From Bacillus sp. ISL-45 (GTDB taxonomy: Bacteria > Bacillota > Bacilli > Bacillales > Cytobacillaceae): DNA of 59,876 nt. Below, piece by piece: positions 37,799-45,465 of this stretch (position 1 is its first letter; every line of letters begins with the position of its first letter). The position numbers and the translations under genes were made by a program. Under the pieces are notes generated by a model that worked only from the letters and a program-made list of their open reading frames with translations, ran no database searches and had not been told where the DNA came from. Location of the stretch: positions 1 to 59,876 of the forward strand of contig NZ_JAGGQQ010000014.1 in the NCBI RefSeq assembly GCF_018613195.1, given 5' to 3'.

Positions 37799-38005
37799 GG
37801 CGATGTGTACTGCTTTTAACATAAGACACTGCCTGAATAATAGTGTTTGAGCGAATTTGGGTAAAAGAAAAAGCGCCGCATTGCCCGAAAAGTGCTGCCG
37901 AAGCGAATTTGGATAAAAGCAAAGTGTCTGGATTTCCCGAAAAACAGTGCAGGAGTGAATAAAGGTAAAAGCAGGAGTGCTGATGCATTCCACAGCCCGA
38001 AAATA
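37799..38005. repeat. 52-bp tandem array downstream of yabR
   Basis: GCGAATTTGG at 37851, the same at 37903, and GTGAATAAAGG at 37955 are 52 apart. CCCGAAAA at 37884 and 37936 keeps the same spacing; the third CCCGAAAA at 37996 is shifted by 8. A degenerate unit precedes at 37799. Each unit also has GGTAAAAGC/GGATAAAAGC. Sequence unrelated to the other 52-bp arrays. Confidence 0.82.
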
Positions 38006-38012
38006 AACAAAA

Positions 38013-38043
38013 AAAACCTCGCTCCCAAAGGAACGAGGTTTTC
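38013..38043 (-). terminator. tRNA cluster terminator
   Basis: On the minus strand AACCTCGTTCC pairs with GGAGCGAGGTT-type sequence (AACCTCGTTC/GAGCGAGGTT) and is followed by eight T. Confidence 0.88.
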
Positions 38044-38052
38044 GTACGCGGA

Positions 38053-38124
38053 TGACCCCTACGGGATTCGAACCCGTGTTACCGCCGTGAAAGGGCGGTG
38101 TCTTAACCGCTTGACCAAGGGGCC
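38053..38124 (-). tRNA. tRNA-Glu (anticodon UUC)
   Basis: The minus-strand sequence starts GGCCCCTTGGTCAAGCGGTT. The anticodon arm is CCGCC-CTTTCAC-GGCGG with anticodon TTC, and the T arm is ACGGGTTCGAATCCCGT. The acceptor 3' end is AGGGGTCA. CCA is not encoded. Confidence 0.97.
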
Positions 38125-38134
38125 ATATATTGTT

Positions 38135-38252
38135 GTCCAGCTTCGGCTCCTAGCTCCTCGAGTCGCTTCGGTCCGTCCGATGAAGTCAAAGAACGACTTC
38201 ACCTGCCGGCCCTCCAGCGCTTGTCGGAGCTAAGCAGTCGCCTACGCTTTTC
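38135..38252. repeat. Dispersed repeat A inserted between two tRNA genes
   Basis: Begins GTCCAGCTTCGGCTCCTAGC, has the TGAAGTC-AAAGAAC-GACTTCA hairpin, and ends AGCGCTTGTCGGAGCTAAGC AGTCGCCTACGC. Intermediate in length between the short and long forms. Spaces the tRNA genes 133 bases apart. Confidence 0.8.
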
Positions 38253-38257
38253 GTTAG

Positions 38258-38331
38258 TAGCGGCGGAGGGGATCGAACCCCCGACCTTACGGGTATGAAC
38301 CGTACGCTCTAGCCAGCTGAGCTACACCGCC
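38258..38331 (-). tRNA. tRNA-Met (anticodon CAU)
   Basis: The minus-strand sequence starts GGCGGTGTAGCTCAGCTGGC. The anticodon stem ACGGT/ACCCGT-like region has loop TTCATAC with anticodon CAT, and the T arm is GGGGGTTCGATCCCC. The first pair is G-U rather than the mismatched C-A of initiators, so it is the elongator type. CCA is not encoded. Confidence 0.96.
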
Positions 38332-38506
38332 ATATTGTTAATGTGTTTTGAGGCACAAGAAATATAATACATAGATATTAAAATAGTGTCAATGCATTTT
38401 AAAAAGAAAAGAGAAAAATATTATCAGGTAAATTTTAGTGGCGTTTGGCGTGAAGGTTAAAATAATCCGTGGTATTTCGAGGAATTGCATTATTTTCGGG
38501 GAAATG

Positions 38507-38572
38507 CGTCGAACGAAACTTTCATGCTTGTCCTTATTTTTGACAAACTTCTGGATGACTCCCTTTTATAAT
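38507..38572 (+). promoter_or_regulatory. Spo0A-dependent type promoter of spoIIE (21-bp spacer)
   Basis: TTGACA (38540-38545) and TATAAT (38567-38572) are both consensus but 21 bases apart, too far for normal sigma-A use. B. subtilis spoIIE has the same 21-base spacing and needs Spo0A~P. Spo0A-like boxes are CGTCGAA (38507-38513, 6 of 7) and TGACAAA (38541-38547, 6 of 7), the latter overlapping the -35. Confidence 0.78.
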
Positions 38573-38607
38573 AATCAGCAACGATAAAAAAACGGGGAGT
38601 GTATTAA

Positions 38608-41082
38608 ATGCAAAAGGTAGAAAGGAACATGATGGAACCGATCGGTGAAGTTCATCTCGAGGAATCACGATTCAGGTTTGCAAAAGGCATGTCGAAGCTG
38701 CAATCCAAAATTGAAAACCTTTTCCTGAAAAAAGGCTATATTTTCTTGATCATTGGATTTTTGCTTGGCCGTGCCTTGATACTGGCAAAGTTGACCCCTT
38801 TTAGCCTTCCATTTTTTGCGGCTGTGTATCTTATCCGGAAAGACCGTGCGCCTATTGCGCTGTTTGGTTTGGTTGCCGGGGCTGCAACCTTGTCATTTAC
38901 TGACGCCGTCTTCACCTTCGCTTCTGTATTTTTATTTTTACTGCTATATAAGCTTACGGAAAAATGGGTCAAGAATTCTATGAAAGTCCTTCCGCTTTAT
39001 ATATTTTTCACTATTTTAATAGCCAAAATGTTAAAAGCTCTTATTTTGTCAGGAAATATCACTATGTATGAGGGAATGATGACTGGAGTCGAAGCCGGGT
39101 TAGGTCTTGTGTTGACATTCATCTTCATGCAAAGCATTCCATTGATGACAGCCAGCAAGCGAAAGCAGTCATTGAAAACGGAGGAAATAGTCTGTTTGAT
39201 CATCATGCTTGCTTCGGTGATGACAGGAACCATTGGGTGGACAATCTATGATTTGTCGGTAGAACACATAATGTCCCGGTATTTAGTCCTCATTTTTTCA
39301 TTTGTCGCTGGAGCCACAGTAGGTTCTACAGTCGGGGTCGTTACTGGACTGATCTTCAGTCTCGCAAATGTGTCTAGTTTTTACCATATGAGCCTTCTGG
39401 CTTTCTCAGGATTGCTTGGCGGCTTGCTAAAAGAAGGAAAGAAGCCAGGGGTTGCACTTGGCCTTTTCATCGCCACCCTGTTGATTGGAATGTATGGTGA
39501 AGGCGGAGGTGCGCTTAGCCAGACGCTGACCGAATCGGCAGCAGCCGTCCTGTTATTTTTCCTGACGCCACAATCACTTACATCAAAAATCGCCAAACAT
39601 ATTCCGGGAACGCCGGAGTATTCAGCCGAACAGCAGCAATATATGAGAAAAATGAGAGATGTGACAGCGCAGCGTGTCGTCCAGTTCTCAAATGTATTTG
39701 AAGCTCTGTCGAAAAGCTTTACTACTCTGCAGGTGCAGGATGAAACACTTGAAACCGACCGCGATATGGATTATTTCTTGAGCAATGTCACAGAAAAAAC
39801 ATGCCAGACATGCTTCAAGAAGGATCATTGCTGGACAAGGAACTTTAATACAACCTATGACTATATGAGCGAGATTATGCAGGAGATGGATCAAAATTCT
39901 GGCGCCGTACCGCAAAAACTTTCGCGCGAATGGGACAAACATTGCACCAGGTCGAAAAAGGTCATGGAAATCATGCAGCAGCAGCTAACCTATTATCAAG
40001 CAAACAAAAAACTCAAGAAACAGGTCCAGGAAAGCAGGCGTCTCGTGGCAGACCAATTGCTTGGTGTTTCGGAAGTCATGGGGGATTTCGCCAAGGAAAT
40101 CCAGCGTGAGCGTGAAAACCACTCAAAGCAGGAAGAACAAATTCTGGAGGCCCTCCAGGACTTCGGCATCCATATCGAGCATGTGGAAATCTACAGTCTG
40201 GAACAAGGAAATGTGGATATTGACATGACGATTCCATATTGCCAGGGGCATGGCGAATGCGAAAAGTTAATCGCACCGATGCTTTCGGATATCCTGAAAG
40301 AAAATATCGTGGTCAATTCAGAAGAATGCTCGACGTTCCCGAATGGTTATTGCCATGTGACATTCCGATCTGCCAAGGCCTATGCTGTATCTACAGGGGT
40401 CGCCCATGCGGCCAAGGATGGAGACCTTATATCAGGAGATAGTTATTCCACCATTGAGCTGAGCGGCGGAAAGTATGCAATCGCCATCAGTGATGGAATG
40501 GGTAATGGGGAAAGGGCTCATTCCGAAAGCCGTGACACTTTATTGTTGCTGCAGCAAATCCTGCAATCTGGAATTGAGGAAAAAGTAGCGATTAAGTCCG
40601 TGAACTCGATTTTATCACTAAGAACCACGGATGAAATGTTCTCTACCCTGGATTTGGTCATGGTGGACCTTCAAAACGCATCTGCCCGTTTCTTGAAAAT
40701 CGGTTCGACGCCGAGCTTCATCAAACGCGGAGGAAAGGTAATGAAAGTCCAGGCGAGCAATCTGCCGATGGGAATATTGCAGGAATTTGAGGTGGATGTA
40801 GTTAGTGAACAGCTTAAAGCGGGCGACTTGCTGGTCATGATGAGCGATGGCGTATTCGAAGGGCCAAAGCATGTCGAGAATTATGATTTATGGATGAAGC
40901 GGAAAATCAATGAGCTCCAGACAGAAGATCCGCAGGCGATCGCCGACTTGATCATGGAGGAAGTCATCCGTTCCCGCGATGGCTCAATTGAAGATGACAT
41001 GACAGTAGTAGTCGCAAAAATCGATCACAATATCCCGAAATGGGCATCCATACCGGTGACTAATTATCAAAAGAGAGCTTAA
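38608..41082 (+). CDS. spoIIE: Stage II sporulation protein E (serine phosphatase)
   Basis: A bifunctional membrane phosphatase: it dephosphorylates SpoIIAA to release sigma-F in the forespore and helps place the polar septum through FtsZ. 824 residues. About ten membrane spans lie at 45-330, a central regulatory region at about 335-590 includes a Cys-rich stretch (CQTCFKKDHCW), and a C-terminal PP2C-type phosphatase domain at 595-815 has metal-binding Asp in SDGMGNGERAHSES (D629) and SDGVFEG (D747). The start is ATG 38608, 7-8 bases after GGGGAG. The promoter has the 21-base spacer typical of this gene. Confidence 0.97.
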   Translation: MQKVERNMMEPIGEVHLEESRFRFAKGMSKLQSKIENLFLKKGYIFLIIGFLLGRALILAKLTPFSLPFFAAVYLIRKDRAPIALFGLVAGAATLSFTDAVFTFASVFLFLLLYKLTEKWVKNSMKVLPLYIFFTILIAKMLKALILSGNITMYEGMMTGVEAGLGLVLTFIFMQSIPLMTASKRKQSLKTEEIVCLIIMLASVMTGTIGWTIYDLSVEHIMSRYLVLIFSFVAGATVGSTVGVVTGLIFSLANVSSFYHMSLLAFSGLLGGLLKEGKKPGVALGLFIATLLIGMYGEGGGALSQTLTESAAAVLLFFLTPQSLTSKIAKHIPGTPEYSAEQQQYMRKMRDVTAQRVVQFSNVFEALSKSFTTLQVQDETLETDRDMDYFLSNVTEKTCQTCFKKDHCWTRNFNTTYDYMSEIMQEMDQNSGAVPQKLSREWDKHCTRSKKVMEIMQQQLTYYQANKKLKKQVQESRRLVADQLLGVSEVMGDFAKEIQRERENHSKQEEQILEALQDFGIHIEHVEIYSLEQGNVDIDMTIPYCQGHGECEKLIAPMLSDILKENIVVNSEECSTFPNGYCHVTFRSAKAYAVSTGVAHAAKDGDLISGDSYSTIELSGGKYAIAISDGMGNGERAHSESRDTLLLLQQILQSGIEEKVAIKSVNSILSLRTTDEMFSTLDLVMVDLQNASARFLKIGSTPSFIKRGGKVMKVQASNLPMGILQEFEVDVVSEQLKAGDLLVMMSDGVFEGPKHVENYDLWMKRKINELQTEDPQAIADLIMEEVIRSRDGSIEDDMTVVVAKIDHNIPKWASIPVTNYQKRA

Positions 41083-41120
41083 CTGATTAATTTGAGCATA
41101 GAGTCTTGACTTTGAGAAAT

Positions 41121-41362
41121 GTCTAGCTCCAGCGCCTAGCCCCTCGAGACGCTTGTCTAGTGTCGCCTCCTAGAAACTCCGAAACTTCAACTCCGTCGGC
41201 AGAAGCAAAAAGCGCTTCTTTGTCGGAGTCTCCAGTTTCTGCGTTTCTGGACAGTCGGCTATACATTTCAATTTCGGGCCTGCCAATGAAGTCAAAGAAC
41301 GACTTCACTGTCAGGCCCTCCAGCGCTTGTCGGGGCTGACCAAGGCGCTTTCGCTTTTCTTA
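41121..41362. repeat. Dispersed repeat A, full-length copy
   Basis: Starts CTAGCTCCAGCGCCTAGCCC, contains the internal hairpin TGAAGTC-AAAGAAC-GACTTCA, and ends CAGCGCTTGTCGGGGCTGAC then CAAGGCGCTTTCGCTTTTCT. The best preserved copy in the window; 165 bases are about 96 percent identical by eye to 31353-31517. Confidence 0.85.
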
Positions 41363-41363
41363 T

Positions 41364-41393
41364 GTATATTTCCCCTCTACTTCGTCGAAAATG
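41364..41393 (+). promoter_or_regulatory. Possible sigma-F promoter of yabS
   Basis: GTATA (41364-41368), a 15-base spacer and GTCGAAAATG (41384-41393) match the sigma-F pattern at most positions (two -10 mismatches). It abuts the end of repeat A. Confidence 0.42.
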
Positions 41394-41465
41394 GTAACAA
41401 ATTTATTATAGGCTTCTTTCTTTTACTAGATTGTAAAAAATAGAGCCTGGAAGTGAGGGGATTGC

Positions 41466-42203
41466 ATGAAAACAGGTACAATCAGGCAAATATTGCTCAT
41501 TACGGATGGCTGCTCGAACCAGGGGGAAGATCCAATTGCAATGGCTGCGCTGGCCAAGGAGCAGGGGATTACGGTCAATGTCATCGGTGTGATGGAACAG
41601 GATGTAATAGATGAACAGGGCATGACAGAAATCGAGGGAATCGCTATGTCTGGCGGCGGTGTCAGCCAGATTGTGTACGCGCAGCAATTATCGCAAACTG
41701 TCCAGATGGTGACAAGGAAAGCGATGACCCAGACACTTCAGGGGGTAGTGAACAAGGAACTGCAGCAAATCCTTGGGGGCAGCCGGACAGTGGAAGACCT
41801 TCCGCCAGAGCAGCGCGGCGAGGTTATGGAGGTTGTGGATGAGCTCGGGGAGACGGTCGAGCTCGATGTGTTGATTCTTGTCGATACCAGTGCAAGCATG
41901 AAGCACAAGCTGCCCACAGTAAAAGAAGCCTTGCTGGACTTGAGCTTAAGTTTGAATGCAAGGTCAGGGGATAACCGCTTTTCTGTATTTGTATTTCCCG
42001 GGAAACGAAAAGATGTCGAAAAGTTGTTGGATTGGACTCCGAAACTTGAGTCACTCACGAGCATTTTTGCCAAGCTGACAACCGGAGGAATTACGCCAAC
42101 AGGCCCTGCCATTCGCGAGGCACTTTCCCATTTTAATAAAAAACGATCTTTAAGGAGCCTATTGTCCGGTGATGATGAATCCTTCTTTGAAGAATCTGTG
42201 TAA
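41466..42203 (+). CDS. yabS: VWA-domain protein YabS
   Basis: 245 residues. The central part has a von Willebrand A type fold with a MIDAS motif DTSASM (about 140-145) and downstream GGITPTGPAIREAL. The N-terminal part looks like a second VWA-like half (ILLITDGCSNQGEDPIAMAA) lacking a full metal site at its start. No signal peptide. The role is unknown; coupling to yabT suggests joint action in sporulation signalling. The start is ATG 41466 after GTGAGGGG. It overlaps yabT by 35 bases. Confidence 0.85.
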   Translation: MKTGTIRQILLITDGCSNQGEDPIAMAALAKEQGITVNVIGVMEQDVIDEQGMTEIEGIAMSGGGVSQIVYAQQLSQTVQMVTRKAMTQTLQGVVNKELQQILGGSRTVEDLPPEQRGEVMEVVDELGETVELDVLILVDTSASMKHKLPTVKEALLDLSLSLNARSGDNRFSVFVFPGKRKDVEKLLDWTPKLESLTSIFAKLTTGGITPTGPAIREALSHFNKKRSLRSLLSGDDESFFEESV

Positions 42204-43200
42204 AGTCATTCCTGGTACGATCATCGAAGGGCAATGGCATCACAACCGATATACAATCATAAAAGAGCTTGGTTTTGGAGCGAATGGAATTGTCTATCTG
42301 GCAAGGTACGATAACAGACAAGTCGCATTGAAAATGAGTGACAATGGAATGTCGATCACCTCTGAGGTCAATGTGTTGAAATCTTTTGCCAAGGTCCAGG
42401 GATCTGCCCTCGGACCTTCTTTACTGGATGTGGATGATTGGGAACGTCCGGGTAAAAAAGTGAGCTTTTATGTAATGGAATTCATTAAGGGACCTGATTT
42501 CCTGGCTTTCCTGCAGCAAAAAGGGCCGGACTGGACCGGTGTGATAATCCTGCAACTGCTTGCTGATTTGCAGCTGCTCCATGAAAACGGCTGGGTATTT
42601 GGCGATCTGAAGCCGGAAAATATGATAGTGACCGGCCCCCCGGCAAGGATTCGCTGCATAGATGTCGGCGGTACGACAATAAAAGGGAGGGCGATAAAAG
42701 AGTTCACAGAATTCTATGACCGGGGCTATTGGGGTCTTGGCAGCAGGAAAGCAGATCCGGGCTATGATTTATTCGCTGTCGGGATGATCATGGTGAACAC
42801 GGCCTATCCGAAAAGATTTACGAAGAAGTCTGGCGGAATGAACGAAATTATGGATAAAGTAAAACAAAGCCGGGAACTGAAAATCTATGAAAAGATAATC
42901 TATAACGCGCTTGCAGGTAAATATCATTCTGCCAGAGAGATGAGGACAGAGCTTCTGCAAGTCCATCAGCCTGCTCCGGAACCGAAAAAAAGTACCCGGC
43001 ATCATAACGCACCGCCGCAACCAAAAGCACAACCGCAAAAAAAAGCAAATATATCGAGGGCGAATTCAAACCCAGCTGGCCGGCAAACACGGATGGGATA
43101 CAGCAAGAAAAAGAAAAAATCCTCGGCGCTTGAAACAGTCACCATCATTTTGGTGATCTCTTTGTTATATTTTTTCTATATTTATAGCCAAATTACCTGA
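42169..43200 (+). CDS. yabT: Serine/threonine protein kinase YabT (PrkD)
   Basis: A Hanks-type kinase; in B. subtilis it is a septum-associated, DNA-activated kinase of early sporulation that phosphorylates RecA and others. 343 residues. Gly-rich loop LGFGANGIVYLA, ATP-anchoring VALKM (K55), catalytic GDLKPEN (D146), and a metal motif that reads DVGG rather than DFG. A Lys/Pro/Gln-rich linker follows and a single C-terminal membrane span (about 322-340). The start is GTG 42169, 11 bases after TAAGGAG; ATG 42172 is possible. It overlaps the end of yabS, so the two are coupled. Confidence 0.92.
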   Translation: MMMNPSLKNLCKVIPGTIIEGQWHHNRYTIIKELGFGANGIVYLARYDNRQVALKMSDNGMSITSEVNVLKSFAKVQGSALGPSLLDVDDWERPGKKVSFYVMEFIKGPDFLAFLQQKGPDWTGVIILQLLADLQLLHENGWVFGDLKPENMIVTGPPARIRCIDVGGTTIKGRAIKEFTEFYDRGYWGLGSRKADPGYDLFAVGMIMVNTAYPKRFTKKSGGMNEIMDKVKQSRELKIYEKIIYNALAGKYHSAREMRTELLQVHQPAPEPKKSTRHHNAPPQPKAQPQKKANISRANSNPAGRQTRMGYSKKKKKSSALETVTIILVISLLYFFYIYSQIT

Positions 43201-43376
43201 GATTTTTTGAAACCTTTGCCCGTCTCGTCCGTACATAAGGGATTAAGCTCTGACTTTTGAAAAAAGATGGCTGAAAGTGTTAAGCTGAAAAATAATAAAC
43301 CTGTGTTATTAGAAGATTAATGGTTTGCCGGCATGGGTATAGTCTTAAACCGGCAATACTAGTAAGGAAGAACAAG

Positions 43377-44762
43377 ATGATTGATACAAAGGTAAATGAC
43401 TTTCTTGAAAAGCATGGTTTTCAGCTGAATAACAAGTCAATTGCAGTGGGGGTTTCTGGTGGTCCGGACTCGCTCGCGCTGCTCCACTTTTTATCCGGGC
43501 AGCGGGAAAGGAACTCCCTGAAGATCGTAGCTGTCCATGTGGACCATATGTTCCGAGGCGAAGAGTCTTACCAGGATGCCTTATTTGTGAAAGATTTTTG
43601 TGAAAAAAGGGGTATCCCCTTTGAGATGAAAAGAATCGATGTACCTTCCTATATGCGCGAGACAGGGCTAAGCTCCCAGCAGGCTGCCCGTGCATGCCGA
43701 TACGGCTTTTTTGAGCAAGTAATGGAAAAGCATCATCTTCAATATCTTGCATTGGGCCATCATGGCGATGACCAGGTAGAGACGGTACTAATGAGGCTCA
43801 CCAGGGGAAGTTCCGGGAAAGCCAGGGCAGGAATGCCTTTTATGCGGGAATTCGGTCCGTTCACCGTTTTCAGGCCATTTTTATGCCTGGCAAAAGAGGA
43901 ATTGGAAGAATATTGCTCTGTGAATTTATTGGAGCCAAGGATCGATCCCAGCAATGAAAAGGCATACTATAGCAGGAATCGATTCAGGAAAACAGTTCTC
44001 CCTTTTTTAAAAGAAGAGAATCCGGCGGTCCATGAGCACTTCCAGCGTTTTGCCGAGGAACTTCAGATGGATGAAGAGTATCTTATTGAATTAACAAGCG
44101 AAGAATTGAATAAAGTAATGAAGAAAGAGGACAAAAAGATAAGTATTAGTATCCGTTCTTTTCAGGAAATGCCAATGCCTTTACAAAGAAGAGGGATTAA
44201 ACTAATATTAAATTATCTTTACAATGATCGACCTGCTTCTCTTTCCGCTATACATATTGAAAAGATTTTTTCAATAATTCGCAACCCCCATCCATCTGGT
44301 ACTCTTGATTTCCCCGGCGGTTTAAGAATTATACGATCGTATGGAAATTGCCACTTTGAATTGAATCCGCCAGAAAGGCAAAGCTATCGTTTCGAATTAT
44401 CAGGTCCTGATCAGCTGGTTTTGCCAAATGGTAATGCCATTGATGCTCAATTGCTCAATGGTGCTCATGACAAAGAGTTTTCCAATAATGATCGCTTTAC
44501 CGTTGACCTGGAGCAAACAGGAACTCCGCTGATCATCCGGACAAGGCAAAATGGCGACCGGATGTCATTGAAGGGGATGGATGGTTCAAGGAAGGTAAAG
44601 GATATTTTCATCGATATGAAAATTCCATTAGCCCAAAGAGATGAATGGCCGATTGTGACAGACAGTGAGGGCAGGATCCTTTGGCTTCCAGGGCTTAAAA
44701 AATCGAACAGTGAAGCAACAGAAGGAAACAGGTTATTACTATTAACTTATATAAAGTATTGA
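43377..44762 (+). CDS. tilS: tRNA(Ile)-lysidine synthetase
   Basis: An ATP-dependent enzyme that converts C34 of the CAU anticodon of tRNA-Ile2 to lysidine, switching its charging from Met to Ile; essential. 461 residues: an N-terminal PP-loop domain with GVSGGPDSLALLHFL, HVDHMFRGEESYQDA and LGHHGDDQVETVLMRL, then the middle and C-terminal TilS domains (TRQNGDRMSLKGMDGSRKVK). The start is ATG 43377, 6 bases after AAGGAAG. hprT follows 24 bases after the stop and ftsH next, the conserved Bacillus order. Confidence 0.96.
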   Translation: MIDTKVNDFLEKHGFQLNNKSIAVGVSGGPDSLALLHFLSGQRERNSLKIVAVHVDHMFRGEESYQDALFVKDFCEKRGIPFEMKRIDVPSYMRETGLSSQQAARACRYGFFEQVMEKHHLQYLALGHHGDDQVETVLMRLTRGSSGKARAGMPFMREFGPFTVFRPFLCLAKEELEEYCSVNLLEPRIDPSNEKAYYSRNRFRKTVLPFLKEENPAVHEHFQRFAEELQMDEEYLIELTSEELNKVMKKEDKKISISIRSFQEMPMPLQRRGIKLILNYLYNDRPASLSAIHIEKIFSIIRNPHPSGTLDFPGGLRIIRSYGNCHFELNPPERQSYRFELSGPDQLVLPNGNAIDAQLLNGAHDKEFSNNDRFTVDLEQTGTPLIIRTRQNGDRMSLKGMDGSRKVKDIFIDMKIPLAQRDEWPIVTDSEGRILWLPGLKKSNSEATEGNRLLLLTYIKY

Positions 44763-44786
44763 TATCTTCCAGGGGGCACAAGGATC

Positions 44787-45329
44787 ATGATGAAAAATGA
44801 TATTGAAAAGGTATTATTTACAGAAGAGGAAATTCAGGAAAAGACAAGGCAGCTGGCGGCTCAATTAACAGATGAGTACAAGGACCGCTTCCCACTGGCA
44901 ATTGGTGTTTTAAAAGGTGCCATGCCATTCATGGGAGACCTGCTAAAGCGCATGGATGCGTATCTTGAGATGGATTTCATGGATGTTTCCAGCTATGGAA
45001 ATGCCATGGTATCTTCCGGAGAGGTGAAAATCCTAAAAGACCTCGATACTTCCGTAGAAGGAAGGGATATCCTGATCATTGAGGACATCATCGACAGCGG
45101 TTTGACTCTCAGTTATCTAGTTGAGCTATTCAGATACCGCAAGGCAAAATCAATTAAAATCGTCACTCTGCTTGATAAACCAACAGGAAGAAAGGCTGAT
45201 ATAACTGCTGACTATGTTGGATTCATTGTTCCTGACGAGTTTGTTGTCGGATATGGTCTTGATTACGCGGAAAAATATCGCAATCTGCCGTATATCGGCG
45301 TCCTGAAGCCAGAAGTTTATTCAAAATAA
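44787..45329 (+). CDS. hprT: Hypoxanthine-guanine phosphoribosyltransferase
   Basis: Purine salvage: converts hypoxanthine and guanine to IMP and GMP with PRPP. 180 residues. The PRPP-binding loop is [17 protein letters not shown], the flexible region [13 protein letters not shown], and the base-binding [20 protein letters not shown]. In B. subtilis HprT also works with TilS in activating ftsH transcription, which fits its place between them. The start is ATG 44787 or 44790. Confidence 0.96.
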   Translation: MMKNDIEKVLFTEEEIQEKTRQLAAQLTDEYKDRFPLAIGVLKGAMPFMGDLLKRMDAYLEMDFMDVSSYGNAMVSSGEVKILKDLDTSVEGRDILIIEDIIDSGLTLSYLVELFRYRKAKSIKIVTLLDKPTGRKADITADYVGFIVPDEFVVGYGLDYAEKYRNLPYIGVLKPEVYSK

Positions 45330-45415
45330 AAACGGTTGCGATTTAGTGAATGAAATTCAACATTTCGATTAAGAAGCAAATATTCTGAATGTTAATTTCT
45401 TGTATTAGCATAATT

Positions 45416-45436
45416 TGCTATGATACTATTTAGTAT
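45416..45436 (+). promoter_or_regulatory. ftsH promoter with overlapping palindrome
   Basis: An extended -10 TGCTATGAT (45416-45424) is overlapped by the palindrome ATACTA-TT-TAGTAT (45423-45436). A TTGTAT at 45400 gives an alternative -35 for GATACT (16-base spacer). Confidence 0.5.
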
Positions 45437-45465
45437 AGTTTGTCTACCGTGGGAGGAGGTAAGGG

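Noticed and set aside
41123-41308. Minus-strand 61-codon frame in repeat A, also open at 31325-31738
   Set aside because: Most differences between the two copies change the amino acid, there is no ribosome binding site, and it follows the repeat rather than a gene. Kept only as a note in the repeat finding.
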